Of a stretch of DNA of 46,235 bases, positions 1 through 9,212 are shown one piece after another; the stretch's first letter is position 1; the number at the start of each line of letters is the position of its first letter. The DNA is from Phormidesmis priestleyi Ana (GTDB taxonomy: Bacteria > Cyanobacteriota > Cyanobacteriia > Phormidesmidales > Phormidesmidaceae): contig LJZR01000033.1 of NCBI GenBank assembly GCA_001314865.1, positions 1 to 46,235 of the forward strand, given 5' to 3'. Position numbers and translations under genes: made by a program. The notes under the pieces are model-generated. The model was not told where the DNA came from. It ran no database searches and worked only from the letters and a program-made list of their open reading frames with translations.

Positions 1-124
1 GAAGTTGGGCTTTCTTGGTTTCAACTATTAACCATGCGTTATGCCATCTAGCCCAGCTCTGAACCGTGATTCACGCTCCCATCTGACGGAACCAGTGCCG
101 TTGCCTCAATTAGAGTTGTTTTAG

Positions 125-541
125 CTAATCGAGTTCTACGTTTTTGCGGAGTGACTTTATTTGCGATCGCTTCCCCTTTCCCTCCAACCGCCGTCGATTC
201 GATCCTTTCGTTGGCTTTGTTGGTCGCCGTTTTTTGGGCAGTACGGTCACCGCTTTGATCATTTGCCGCAACCGATCTAATGCGTCTTCTCGGTTGCGCT
301 CCTGACTGCGATGCTGCTGGGACTTAATCACAATTACACCGTCTTTTGTCAGCCGTTTATCGCTGAGGGCTAGCAGTCGTCGCTTATAAAAGTCGGGCAG
401 CGACGATGCGCCAATATCAAAACGCAAATGCACTGCTGTTGCAACCTTATTGACGTTTTGCCCACCTGCGCCCTGTGACCGAATCGCGCTGAGTTCAATC
501 TCGCTCTCTGAGATAGAGACATTATTTGAGATTTGTAGCAT
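125..541 (-). CDS. arfB: Alternative ribosome-rescue factor / peptidyl-tRNA hydrolase ArfB
   Basis: Small codon-independent release-factor homologue that hydrolyses peptidyl-tRNA on stalled ribosomes. Starting at the ATG at 541 gives 138 aa, the normal ArfB length. The frame stays open to 625, but the extra 28 residues have no family counterpart. The GGQ catalytic motif lies at residues 26-28 in the context RSQGAGGQNVNK. The C-terminal tail is rich in Lys and Arg (KKRRPTKPTKGSNRRR), as expected of the part that enters the mRNA channel. There is no codon-recognition domain, so it is not RF1 or RF2. Its neighbour on the same strand is the sugar epimerase, 125 bp upstream, with no evident functional link. 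Confidence 0.9.
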   Translation of the reverse strand: MLQISNNVSISESEIELSAIRSQGAGGQNVNKVATAVHLRFDIGASSLPDFYKRRLLALSDKRLTKDGVIVIKSQQHRSQERNREDALDRLRQMIKAVTVLPKKRRPTKPTKGSNRRRLEGKGKRSQIKSLRKNVELD

Positions 542-666
542 CGTCTGAACTCGGTTACGTCTATTTTTAATCCTGCGATTACTAGGATCTATTACTAGAA
601 TAACTTCCGGTTGAAGGGTTCTCAAGAGTTCTGAGGGGTTCTCAATGGTTTTCAGAGTTTCTCAGT

Positions 667-1866
667 TCAAGGTGCCTGCATTTGCTCAAACTGCTGCCAG
701 CACAAATACATGGCGCGGGGGACATGAAAGCAGCCTTTCCACTTACCGCCCTTAAGCGGTAACAGCACCTCACCCTGACGGTTCAAATAGCCGTACCATT
801 CGGCCTGATCGCTGTCGGCAAAGCGGCTCCAGGTATATTCATGAACTCGCTGATACCACACCCAGCAGTCTTCACGACCGGTCAGACGGTAAGCCATGAC
901 GAGTGCTACTAATGTTTCTAAATGAACCCACCACAGTTTTTGATCCCATTCCAGCTGCTGAGGTGGATGGCCGAGTCTATCTAGGAAGTAATAGAGCCCG
1001 CCATATTCGCGATCCCAGGCAAAGTTGAGGATGCTGAGGATGACATCGGTTGCTCGGTTGCTCAGGGCGGTGTTGTTTTGGCGCTGTGCGATCGCCATCA
1101 TAAACCACATAGCCTCAATGCCATGCCCCGGATTAATCAGCCGCCCTTCGTAGGAATCTACCGGCTGCCCGTTGGGCGATACATGCTCATACATCAGCAT
1201 TTTACTGCCGTCTAAAAAGTCGTGCATCACCTCATGTTGGGTTTTATCGAGCACCTCATTGAGCTGATCGCCAGCTAAAAGCCAGTCCATCTCTAGCGAT
1301 AAGTTCGCCAAAATCATCGGTACTGCTAAAGATTTTAAAGGCCGAGTGCCAGGATATGCCTTGTTGTATTTTCCTTTAGGATTTTCTTGGCGGCGCAATA
1401 CGTTGTGATAGGCCTGGAGGGCAATTGCTTTCGCTTGGGTTTGGGCCTCACCGGCAGGTAAGGCCAGCGCATATTGGCTAAAGGCCATCGCGGCAAAGCA
1501 GTCTGAAAAAATGTTGTAGGGCTGGGTTAAGGACTGCCCGGCTCGGTTGAGTGAAAAGTACCAGTTGCCCTGAGGATCTCGCCCGTGTTGGGCGAGGAAG
1601 TCGGCACCGGTTTTGGCAATGGCGAGGTAGCGCTGACGCAGCCCATGCTGTTCGGGCAGCTGATTACAAAGCATTGAAAATGTCCATACCTGACGGTTTT
1701 GCAGCCAGATGAACTTATCGGTGTCGTATACCTCACCGTTGCGAGAGAGGCCCGTGAAGTAGCCACCATATTGGGTATCGATGGAATGCTGCTCCCAAAA
1801 CGGCATCACATTATCTAGCAAGGTGGTTTTGTACAGCGCAGCCAAAGAAGCGAAATCGAAAGGCAT
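667..1866 (-). CDS. N-acylglucosamine 2-epimerase (AGE) family protein
   Basis: A 399-residue protein of the AGE/renin-binding-protein family, which folds as an (alpha/alpha)6 barrel. Members interconvert GlcNAc and ManNAc or epimerise or isomerise other sugars. Family signatures visible are [19 protein letters not shown] near residue 35, QNRQVWTFS near 56, the [12 protein letters not shown] motif near 246 with the conserved His, and [12 protein letters not shown] near 310. Length and motif order match cyanobacterial AGE. The exact sugar substrate cannot be read from the sequence, since cellobiose epimerases and mannose isomerases share the fold. The ATG start at 1866 precedes the conserved N-terminus. 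It lies alone between arfB and a divergent gene. Confidence 0.88.
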   Translation of the reverse strand: MPFDFASLAALYKTTLLDNVMPFWEQHSIDTQYGGYFTGLSRNGEVYDTDKFIWLQNRQVWTFSMLCNQLPEQHGLRQRYLAIAKTGADFLAQHGRDPQGNWYFSLNRAGQSLTQPYNIFSDCFAAMAFSQYALALPAGEAQTQAKAIALQAYHNVLRRQENPKGKYNKAYPGTRPLKSLAVPMILANLSLEMDWLLAGDQLNEVLDKTQHEVMHDFLDGSKMLMYEHVSPNGQPVDSYEGRLINPGHGIEAMWFMMAIAQRQNNTALSNRATDVILSILNFAWDREYGGLYYFLDRLGHPPQQLEWDQKLWWVHLETLVALVMAYRLTGREDCWVWYQRVHEYTWSRFADSDQAEWYGYLNRQGEVLLPLKGGKWKGCFHVPRAMYLCWQQFEQMQAP

Positions 1867-2010
1867 TTGAGATCAAGGTATTGAGCAATAAAAAGAGCCT
1901 ATATCAAACAGGTTTGATTAATTCGACGATTTGGGCATAGTAATAGCGGCTCGAATGCGAACGACTTCCCGGAGCGCACTGCACCAGTCCTGTAGATAGG
2001 TAAAGTAACC

Positions 2011-4407
2011 GTGTTTTTTTTACTAGCCCCCCTGCTTGTTCTTATATTCGGACAGGTTCCCATGCAGCTTCAGCCAAGCGAGTCATCAGCTAACCGCCCA
2101 TCAGACAATCGCCCATCAGCTAACCGCCCATCAGACAATCGCTCATCAGCTAACCGCCCATCAGCTAACCGCCCATCAGCTAGCCGCCCTCCCTTTTATG
2201 CCGAAGCCGATAAAATTCTGCTACCGGATAATATCGCTACAAACGGGCGTTTAGAGGGCGTTTTAGCGCGATCGCTCAAGGTGACAACTGCCCTGCTGCC
2301 CTGGGCTAGTCAAGGCGTCCTACTGTCTCCAGCGGCGGCGGTTGCGACTGTGCCCTTGTCCACTACATCTGATCAGCAATTGGCCTATGTGCCCGCTCCG
2401 CTAGGCGATGCGATCGCTCAAAACCAAGCCTTATTGCCTCAGGTTGAACTGGTGCCGACTGATCAGATTGGCTTTAGCACCGTTACTTCTTCAGTGATTT
2501 CTTCAGCTTCTTCTTCAGCTTCTTCTTCAGCGGCATCGACCCCATCGACCTCGCTTCTGACCCAAGGGCCTGACGGCAGCTGGACACTGACATACGCAGC
2601 GCAAAATGCCCAACAAACTCAAGCAGCAGTGTCAGAAATAGCACAAGCTACTCGCCATGCTCGCCAAAACTGCACAGGCGGCAGCTGCAAAGGGCTCGAA
2701 TATATTGACACGCAACTACCTAAGGCGCGGCAAGAAGTCGAGATTTTGCAATCTAAAATTAAGGAATTTGAGAACACGCACGCCCAGCAGGACATCGCCG
2801 CCTACAAGCAGGTACTAGCGAGCCGTCAAGTTGAGATTGCCACGCAAAAGAGCGCGCTTGTGATTAGCGCTGAACAAACGCAGCAGGATATTCTGGCGCT
2901 CAAGATTCGCCTAGCCCAGATGGGAGCAATGGGCGGCGAAGTCCATTTGGCGGATCAAATACTGGCTCAAGACGCAGATTACCAGAGCGCTTGGAAGCGA
3001 TTGCAGCTCTCAGAACGTAGCCTACTGGAAGAGTTTAGCAGTGCCACCATTGACGCAACTAGCCTCAACGAAATTTATGGCGACTATCAGTTTCAGCAGC
3101 AGGCGCTCTATGGCATTGCCGATGAAGCTTTAGGCCATTACTTAAGCAATGCAGGGGACAATATTCCAGCCTTTGTTGAGCAAGCGCCCGCATCGCTGAG
3201 CCTGTTGCAGAGCCTAGTTGTAATGACCTACGAGTCTCAGGTAGAGCAGCTGCGGCTGGGCACCATCGCCCAGATAGAACAAAAGCTAGAGACCCGGCAG
3301 CGTGAGCTAGCAGGCAATATTGGTGAATACGAGCAGTTACAGCGTCAGCTGACAATGGCTCAGCAGCTTGTAAACCAGTACGAACAGCAGCGGAGTGAGT
3401 TACTCTCAGCGTCGGAGTCTAGCCAGGGGGCTCACCGCCAAAACAACGCTCAAAATGGGACTCAGACCAATCAACAGAATAACCCACAGAATAATCAACA
3501 GAATAATCAACAGAGCGCGGGTGATGCCTTAAATCGGGCTCGTTTGCTAGTGCCTTTACTTCCGGAAGGATCAGTGGCTCAAGAGGTTATTTATGCTATT
3601 TTGGCAGCGGGTGCGGTGGCCATGATTGCGGCGTATCGCAATCGTAATCAGCCAATGACTATTCCGCAGTTGGCACTCCACGAACCGGCTTGGTCGGTCG
3701 CTATTTGGCCGCCAAAAACGGTCACTCACCATGCAACGGTTGCCAGCATGGGTTCTATCTCAGGTCATCAATCTGACACAAATAGCCCTTTTATGGAGCT
3801 ATTTGGGCTAAGTATTTTAGATGGAGAATCCGTACCTGACGATACGGGGCTAGAAGATATTTTTACGACGCTGTTGCCTAAAGAAGATACCGAAGAAACC
3901 ACAGAGGCTTATGAAAAGCGCATACTCGCTGAGCTGTTAGAGATTACAGGACGGCCTCTTCGCATGGTTGAATCTCCTGTGAAAGAAGAAGACTTTGACG
4001 AGTCACTCCTAGCTAGCCTCAATGAATTGATCGGCAACAAGACTGGCTCAGACGATATAGAAAGTTTCAACCAGAATCTAAGTATTGAAATAATGACTCG
4101 CGATTTGCAAGACTTTATTCAGCAGTCTACGGCAGAGAATGATTTGGCTCGGCAAATCACAGCACGCAATATAGAGTCTGTCACGCTGTCGCTTGAAGAT
4201 ATTGATGCGTTTGCAGAACAGGCGATTAACTGGGCAATTAAGGATCTTAATCTTTCACCCTTGGCGGTTGAGTTGGATCTCGCCGAGATGGAATTGCGCA
4301 ATCAGGCAGAGATGTTAACCTCAGGCCAGAATCCGACGAGATCTAATGAGGCGATCGCAGTCGGAGTCAAACATCCTAGAACCCTGGCAGAAGCAGCGGC
4401 TATTTAG
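2011..4407 (+). CDS. Large low-complexity coiled-coil protein with signal/anchor segment, function unknown
   Basis: A 798-residue protein I do not recognise. The GTG start at 2011 opens on a hydrophobic stretch (FFLLAPLLVLIFGQ), probably a signal peptide or anchor. A tandem S-A/D-N-R-P repeat follows (residues about 24-62), encoded by 15-bp DNA repeats. A serine-rich stretch lies near residues 155-180. From about 190 to 470 there are long Gln/Glu/Lys-rich segments typical of coiled coil (EVEILQSKIKEFENTHAQQ, QLTMAQQLVNQYEQQRSEL). An Asn/Gln-rich linker near 480-505 leads to a second hydrophobic helix near 525-545 (VIYAILAAGAVAMIAAY), then an acidic C-terminal domain of about 250 residues. The overall plan suggests an envelope-spanning structural or secretion-related protein, but that is inference. 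Confidence 0.72.
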   Translation: MFFLLAPLLVLIFGQVPMQLQPSESSANRPSDNRPSANRPSDNRSSANRPSANRPSASRPPFYAEADKILLPDNIATNGRLEGVLARSLKVTTALLPWASQGVLLSPAAAVATVPLSTTSDQQLAYVPAPLGDAIAQNQALLPQVELVPTDQIGFSTVTSSVISSASSSASSSAASTPSTSLLTQGPDGSWTLTYAAQNAQQTQAAVSEIAQATRHARQNCTGGSCKGLEYIDTQLPKARQEVEILQSKIKEFENTHAQQDIAAYKQVLASRQVEIATQKSALVISAEQTQQDILALKIRLAQMGAMGGEVHLADQILAQDADYQSAWKRLQLSERSLLEEFSSATIDATSLNEIYGDYQFQQQALYGIADEALGHYLSNAGDNIPAFVEQAPASLSLLQSLVVMTYESQVEQLRLGTIAQIEQKLETRQRELAGNIGEYEQLQRQLTMAQQLVNQYEQQRSELLSASESSQGAHRQNNAQNGTQTNQQNNPQNNQQNNQQSAGDALNRARLLVPLLPEGSVAQEVIYAILAAGAVAMIAAYRNRNQPMTIPQLALHEPAWSVAIWPPKTVTHHATVASMGSISGHQSDTNSPFMELFGLSILDGESVPDDTGLEDIFTTLLPKEDTEETTEAYEKRILAELLEITGRPLRMVESPVKEEDFDESLLASLNELIGNKTGSDDIESFNQNLSIEIMTRDLQDFIQQSTAENDLARQITARNIESVTLSLEDIDAFAEQAINWAIKDLNLSPLAVELDLAEMELRNQAEMLTSGQNPTRSNEAIAVGVKHPRTLAEAAAI
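2085..2190 (+). repeat. 15-bp tandem repeat in coding sequence
   Basis: About seven copies of a 15-bp unit of the type CAGCTAACCGCCCAT, alternating with CAGACAATCGCCCAT. They encode the SANRP/SDNRP pentapeptide near the N-terminus of the 798-residue protein. Copies differ by only a few bases and every unit is a multiple of three, so copy-number changes keep the frame. Confidence 0.9.
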
Positions 4408-4612
4408 TTCAATTTCGTTTCATTCACCAGATCATTTCATTCACCCTGTACAGCCTTCGGCAGATTTCTAAACTGCTTTTGCTAGCTGACGAGTTGAACA
4501 ACTCCGGACTAGGGCACCACCAGCGCTGAATAAACGAATAAAAACCTTAGACGACAGAGATGCCTGCCAAAGCGCGCTAGGTTTAAAGGGCGCGATCGCA
4601 CAAAACCACCCG

Positions 4613-4632
4613 CAGTAAGAAGCTTCTTACTG
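4613..4632. promoter_or_regulatory. Perfect 20-bp palindrome and candidate promoter before the ABC exporter
   Basis: CAGTAAGAAG followed directly by CTTCTTACTG forms a gap-free palindrome 45 bp before the exporter ATG. A TATAGT hexamer at 4644-4649 could be a -10 box, which would place the palindrome over the -35 region, a classic repressor position. No T-run follows, so it does not look like a terminator. The regulator is unknown. Confidence 0.4.
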
Positions 4633-4677
4633 AAATAGTCTGCTATAGTCCTAACGCTCTGTCATCTTCGGCTTACC

Positions 4678-6474
4678 ATGGCTTCGCCTGCTATCCGCTC
4701 AAAATCTCGCCATCCTTTGCAGCGTTTGCTGGCCTATGGCCGCCGATACAGAAGCCGCGCTTGGCTAGCTGGCCTATGCTCAGTACTCAACACCCTTTTT
4801 GATCTAGCACCGCCTGCCCTCATCGGCATCGCTATCGATATTGTGGTCGATCAGCAAGATTCAGTACTGGCCCGATTGGGCGTTACCGAACTGCGATCGC
4901 AGTTTATTCTCCTGTCTGCGCTGACCTTTTTGGTTTGGATGCTAGAGTCTGCCTTTCAATATGCCTATGAATGGCTGTGGCGCAATTTGGCCCAGTCTAT
5001 GCAGCATGACCTGCGCATAGATGCCTACCAGCATGTACAGCAGCTCTCACTGGCCTACTTTGAAGAGCGCAGCACAGGCGATTTGATGTCTATGCTCAAT
5101 GACGATATCAACCAGCTAGAGCGCTTTTTAGACTCTGGCGCCAACAAAATATTGCAGATGATCGCCACGGTTATCATCATTGGGAGCACCTTTTATGTGC
5201 TCGCGCCTGAGCTGGCCTGGATGGCCATTGTGCCCATGCCCTTTATTGTGTGGGGTGCGATCGCTTTTCAAAAATACCTGGCTCCCCGCTATGCCAAGGT
5301 GCGATCCGGCGCGGGGTTGATCAACAGCCGCTTAGCAAACAATCTCACCGGCATTGCCACCATCAAAAGTTTTACTGCCGAACGCTATGAGCTAGCCCAG
5401 GTAAACCGAGAGAGTGAAGCTTACCGGCAGAGTAACAAACAGGCGATCGCCCTCAGTGCGGCTTTTATTCCCATCCTTCGCACCATTATTCTCGTTGGGT
5501 TTACCGGTATTCTCTTTTATGGTGGCATGGCTACCGCCGATGGCCGGTTAGAAGCAGGCACCTATACAGTGCTGGTATTTCTCACCCAGCGCCTCTTGTG
5601 GCCCCTCACTCGCCTGGGCGAAACCCTTGATCAGTACCAAAGAGCAATGGCCTCTACCCATCGCATCATGGGCCTGCTAGATACGCCCATTACAATTCCG
5701 ACTGGGAGCATTGCCCTACCGACCTTGCAGGTGAGCGGCGATGTGGTGTTTGAAAATGTCACCTTTAGCTACCAAAACCGTCAGCCCATCTTAAAGAATC
5801 TTTCGCTTAAAATTCCAGCGGGTAAAACAACGGCCATTGTCGGTGCAACCGGATCGGGCAAAAGCACCTTGGTAAAACTGTTGCTGCGATTTTACGAAGT
5901 GAACGGTGGCTACATCACCCTCGACGGGTTAGATTTGCAATCGATTGACTTAAGAGATTTGCGACGGGCCATTGGGCTGGTGAGCCAAGATGTGTTTTTG
6001 TTTCACGGCACAGTGGCTGAAAATATTGCCTATGGAAGCTTTAACGCAACGCTGCCAGAAATTACCGCCGCTGCCAAGGTCGCTGAGGCCCATGAGTTTA
6101 TTGTTGGCCTGCCTCAAGGCTATGACACCGTGGTGGGTGAGCGGGGGCAAAAGCTGTCGGGCGGGCAACGGCAACGGCTGGCGATCGCCCGCGCCCTGCT
6201 CAAAAATCCACCGATTTTGATTTTAGATGAAGCCACGTCAGCAGTGGACAATGAAACAGAAGCGGCGATTCAAAAGTCACTGGAGAAAATCACGCAAGAT
6301 CGAACAGTTATTGCGATCGCTCATCGCCTTTCGACCGTTCGCAATGCCCACTGCATTTATGTGATGGAGCAAGGGCAGTTGGTTGAAAGCGGCACTCACG
6401 ATCAGCTGGTGAGTCAAAAAGGGATTTATTCAGAGCTATGGAGAATTCAAACAGGTGAGCGAGTTCGCGCTTGA
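4678..6474 (+). CDS. ABC exporter, fused membrane and ATPase domains (MsbA/BmrA type)
   Basis: A 598-residue half-transporter. The N-terminal six-helix exporter domain spans about residues 25-340, and the C-terminal nucleotide-binding domain about 355-590. Walker A is GATGSGKST (389-397), the signature is LSGGQ (493-497), Walker B is ILILDE (513-518), and the switch His is in AIAHRLST. The domain order and the loop ending in EERSTGDLMSMLNDD are typical of homodimeric type IV exporters of lipids, peptides or drugs. The substrate cannot be told from the sequence. It is monocistronic as far as can be seen, with a 20-bp palindrome just upstream that may control it. Confidence 0.9.
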   Translation: MASPAIRSKSRHPLQRLLAYGRRYRSRAWLAGLCSVLNTLFDLAPPALIGIAIDIVVDQQDSVLARLGVTELRSQFILLSALTFLVWMLESAFQYAYEWLWRNLAQSMQHDLRIDAYQHVQQLSLAYFEERSTGDLMSMLNDDINQLERFLDSGANKILQMIATVIIIGSTFYVLAPELAWMAIVPMPFIVWGAIAFQKYLAPRYAKVRSGAGLINSRLANNLTGIATIKSFTAERYELAQVNRESEAYRQSNKQAIALSAAFIPILRTIILVGFTGILFYGGMATADGRLEAGTYTVLVFLTQRLLWPLTRLGETLDQYQRAMASTHRIMGLLDTPITIPTGSIALPTLQVSGDVVFENVTFSYQNRQPILKNLSLKIPAGKTTAIVGATGSGKSTLVKLLLRFYEVNGGYITLDGLDLQSIDLRDLRRAIGLVSQDVFLFHGTVAENIAYGSFNATLPEITAAAKVAEAHEFIVGLPQGYDTVVGERGQKLSGGQRQRLAIARALLKNPPILILDEATSAVDNETEAAIQKSLEKITQDRTVIAIAHRLSTVRNAHCIYVMEQGQLVESGTHDQLVSQKGIYSELWRIQTGERVRA

Positions 6475-6548
6475 TCCAATAATCTCCTAACAGCGGTTTT
6501 CACCGTACTTATATTATCTTCAACAGGAAAAATAAAAGAAACAGAACG

Positions 6549-7001
6549 ATGGTTGAACTTTTGCAAAACAACAAAAAAACGTTCCGAATAATGCTAGCTG
6601 TTTTTATTTTGATAGCGGGCATTGCGCACTTTGTGGTGGATGAGCCTTTTATCAGAATTGTTCCAGACTTTTTACCTCATCCGGCAGCTTTGGTATATAT
6701 CAGCGGCGTGATTGAGATTGGCTTGGCAATTGGGCTGTTAATGCCGTTTGCGGGGGTGCGATCACTCGCTGCCTGGGGCATGATTGCCCTATTTATTGCC
6801 GTGTACCCCGCTAACCTCAACATGGCCTTTAACCATATCAAAATTACCGGCATTCCAGACAGCTGGTGGTTTCATGGTATTCGCTTGCCCTTTCAGTTTG
6901 TGCTCATTGCATGGGCTTACTGGCTAACGAACCCCGATGAAACCCCATCTCGTTCTGGCTTACCGGTCAACAGAGCCCATAATGATGTCGATGCTGCCTA
7001 A
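6549..7001 (+). CDS. DoxX/DUF417-like small membrane protein
   Basis: A 150-residue integral membrane protein with about four hydrophobic helices: residues 12-28 ([17 protein letters not shown]), 48-68 ([19 protein letters not shown]), 72-90 ([15 protein letters not shown]) and 112-128. The motif [24 protein letters not shown] and the later YPANLNMA are typical of the DoxX-like family in bacteria. Its function is poorly defined. It lies 74 bp after the ABC exporter on the same strand and could be cotranscribed. Its last 42 bp overlap the 3' end of ndhH on the opposite strand. Confidence 0.8.
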   Translation: MVELLQNNKKTFRIMLAVFILIAGIAHFVVDEPFIRIVPDFLPHPAALVYISGVIEIGLAIGLLMPFAGVRSLAAWGMIALFIAVYPANLNMAFNHIKITGIPDSWWFHGIRLPFQFVLIAWAYWLTNPDETPSRSGLPVNRAHNDVDAA

Positions 7002-8144
7002 AATTGGCATGATGTCAGCGAGTTTGACGCCTTTGAGCAGGTTCGGCAAAATTTGTAGGTTGTTGAAGTCGGCGGCGCGGATTTTCCAACGCCAAGGGAA
7101 GACATTGTCTTCACCGATGATGTATATGCCGACTTCGCCTTTGCCCGTTTCTACGCGCACATAGTGCTCGCCTTCTGGAATTTTGAAGGTGGGGGCAATT
7201 TTTTTGCCAGCGAACTGATAGTCAAAGCTGTTCCACTCCGACTTGGGGCCTTCGAGCATGCGGCGTGCTTCTAGGTTTTCAAACGGGCCACCGGGCAATT
7301 GCTTCATGGCCTGACGAATAATTTTGACTGACTCGCGCATTTCATTAATGCGAACCATGTAGCGAGCAAAGCAGTCGCCTTCGGTGGCCCACTGCACATC
7401 CCAATCTAGCTCGTCATAGCGTTCGTAGTGGTCTACCTTGCGGAGATCCCATTTTACGCCGGAGGCGCGAAGCATAGGGCCAGAGCAGCCCCAGGCGATC
7501 GCATCTGCACGAGACATGGTGCCGACGCCTTCTACCCGACGGCGGAAAATGGGGTTGTCGGTAATCAGCTTTTCGTATTCATCTACTTTGGGTAAAAAGT
7601 AGTCGCAAAAATCTTCGCATTTATCAATCCAGCCGTAGGGCAAATCAGCGGCGACGCCCCCAATCCGAAAGTAGTTGTTGTTAATGAGGCGAGCACCTGA
7701 AGCGGCCTCCCACAGGTCGTAAATGAACTCGCGCTCACGGAAAATGTAGAAGAAGGGTGTGGTTGCACCACAGTCGGCCATGAAGGGGCCAAGCCATAGT
7801 AAATGGTTGGCAATGCGGTTTAGCTCCAGCATGATCATGCGGATGTAGCTGGCTCGTTTAGGCACTTCGATATTGGCGAGCTTTTCGGGCGCGTTGACCG
7901 TGATGGCCTCGTTGAACATGCCAGCGGCGTAGTCCCAACGGCTAACATAGGGTACAAACATGACGTTTGTGCGGTTTTCGGCAATTTTTTCCATGCCGCG
8001 ATGCAGGTAGCCAATGACCGGCTCAACATCGATCACGTCTTCTCCGTCTAGCGTGACGATCAGACGGAGCACCCCGTGCATAGAAGGGTGGTGGGGGCCC
8101 ATGTTGATGACCATGGGTTCGGTCTTGGTTTGCAATGTAGCCAT
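6960..8144 (-). CDS. ndhH: NAD(P)H-quinone oxidoreductase subunit H (NDH-1)
   Basis: The 394-residue 49-kDa-type subunit of cyanobacterial NDH-1, which in the thylakoid membrane accepts electrons from ferredoxin for cyclic electron flow and respiration. Nearly full-length identity to the family is visible: [21 protein letters not shown] at the N-terminus, [19 protein letters not shown] near 42, and the C-terminal [18 protein letters not shown] that ends the protein in all homologues. Length is normal and no residue appears to be missing. It is not clustered with other ndh genes here, as usual for ndhH in cyanobacteria. Its 3' end overlaps the DoxX gene tail-to-tail. Confidence 0.97.
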   Translation of the reverse strand: MATLQTKTEPMVINMGPHHPSMHGVLRLIVTLDGEDVIDVEPVIGYLHRGMEKIAENRTNVMFVPYVSRWDYAAGMFNEAITVNAPEKLANIEVPKRASYIRMIMLELNRIANHLLWLGPFMADCGATTPFFYIFREREFIYDLWEAASGARLINNNYFRIGGVAADLPYGWIDKCEDFCDYFLPKVDEYEKLITDNPIFRRRVEGVGTMSRADAIAWGCSGPMLRASGVKWDLRKVDHYERYDELDWDVQWATEGDCFARYMVRINEMRESVKIIRQAMKQLPGGPFENLEARRMLEGPKSEWNSFDYQFAGKKIAPTFKIPEGEHYVRVETGKGEVGIYIIGEDNVFPWRWKIRAADFNNLQILPNLLKGVKLADIMPILGSIDIIMGSVDR

Positions 8145-8292
8145 TATCTATCCACTTCTAATAGTCTCTACCTTGGGCGGGTAGGTTTCCTCTACGGCTC
8201 TTATTGTCGTACGTTTACTCTAAAGATTCAACGTCAGATTCAACGTGCAACAGCACTTACTTGCCCTGATTATACGGTAGCGCTCGAAAAAT

Positions 8293-9174
8293 ATGTCTGA
8301 AGATATAGCGGCTCAGCCTTTTTTCCATATGCCTGTGCTGGCTGAGCAGGTGATAGAGGGCCTGCAAATAAAAGCGGGTGGGCGATATTTAGATGCTACA
8401 GTCGGCGGCGCTGGTCACAGTGAGCTGATTTTAAAGGCTGCGCCCGATGTGCAGCTGGTTGCGCTAGATCAAGACTTACAGGCGTTGGCGGCGGCTCAGG
8501 CGCGGCTGGCTGAGTTTGGCGATCGCGTGACCTTTTGCCACACCAATTTTGCTCGCTATGCGCCTGATGGCTTACGGTTCGACGGCATTTTGGCCGACAT
8601 TGGCGTCAGCTCAACGCAGCTGGATCAGTCGCATCGGGGGTTTAGCTTTCGGGCGGAAGCGCCGTTGGATATGCGGATGGATACGACCCAAGCGCTCACG
8701 GCTGAGGAAATTGTGAACCACTGGGATGAGAAAACGCTGGCCGATACGATTTATGAATATGGTGAGGAGCGGTTGTCGCGGCGAATTGCTCGGCGAATTG
8801 TAGAGAAGCGGCCTTTTCATACGACGACGGCGTTGGCTTGGGAGGTGGCGGGGGCGTTTCCGGCAAAGGCGCGGCATGGGCGCATTCATCCGGCAACGCG
8901 GACGTTTCAGGCGCTGCGAATTGCGGTGAATGGGGAGCTAAAGGTGCTGGAGGAATTTTTGGCGATCGCGCCGGACTGGCTCACGGTGGGCGGGCGGCTG
9001 GCGTTAATTAGCTTTCACAGTTTGGAGGATCGGATTGTGAAGTATGCCTATCGGGGCGATGAGCGGTTGCAGATTGTGACGAAAAAGCCGCTAGTGGCGA
9101 CGGCTGAAGAGGTGCAGGAAAATCCGCGATCGCGCTCTGCCAAACTCAGAGTAGCGGAACGGATTTTGGTTTGA
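8293..9174 (+). CDS. rsmH: 16S rRNA (cytosine-1402-N4)-methyltransferase RsmH
   Basis: A 293-residue SAM-dependent methyltransferase (formerly MraW) acting on C1402 in the decoding centre of the small ribosomal subunit. Motifs: [13 protein letters not shown] at the N-terminus, the SAM-binding loop [16 protein letters not shown] near residue 33, [23 protein letters not shown] near 97, [17 protein letters not shown] near 125, [19 protein letters not shown] near 194, and [13 protein letters not shown] near 239. The ATG at 8293 is 148 bp from the divergent ndhH start, so the two share an upstream region. It is not within a dcw cluster, which is common in cyanobacteria. Confidence 0.96.
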   Translation: MSEDIAAQPFFHMPVLAEQVIEGLQIKAGGRYLDATVGGAGHSELILKAAPDVQLVALDQDLQALAAAQARLAEFGDRVTFCHTNFARYAPDGLRFDGILADIGVSSTQLDQSHRGFSFRAEAPLDMRMDTTQALTAEEIVNHWDEKTLADTIYEYGEERLSRRIARRIVEKRPFHTTTALAWEVAGAFPAKARHGRIHPATRTFQALRIAVNGELKVLEEFLAIAPDWLTVGGRLALISFHSLEDRIVKYAYRGDERLQIVTKKPLVATAEEVQENPRSRSAKLRVAERILV

Positions 9175-9212
9175 GCGGGTGTGGATTTAAGCGGGTTCGA
9201 AAAGATCGCTAT

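Noticed and set aside
1-124. End of a gene entering from the left edge
   Set aside because: All three plus frames stop by base 62 and none shows a recognisable C-terminus in so few codons.
9174-9212. tRNA-like GGTTCGAAA near the rsmH end
   Set aside because: No acceptor or anticodon stems can be folded around it and the gap is far too short.
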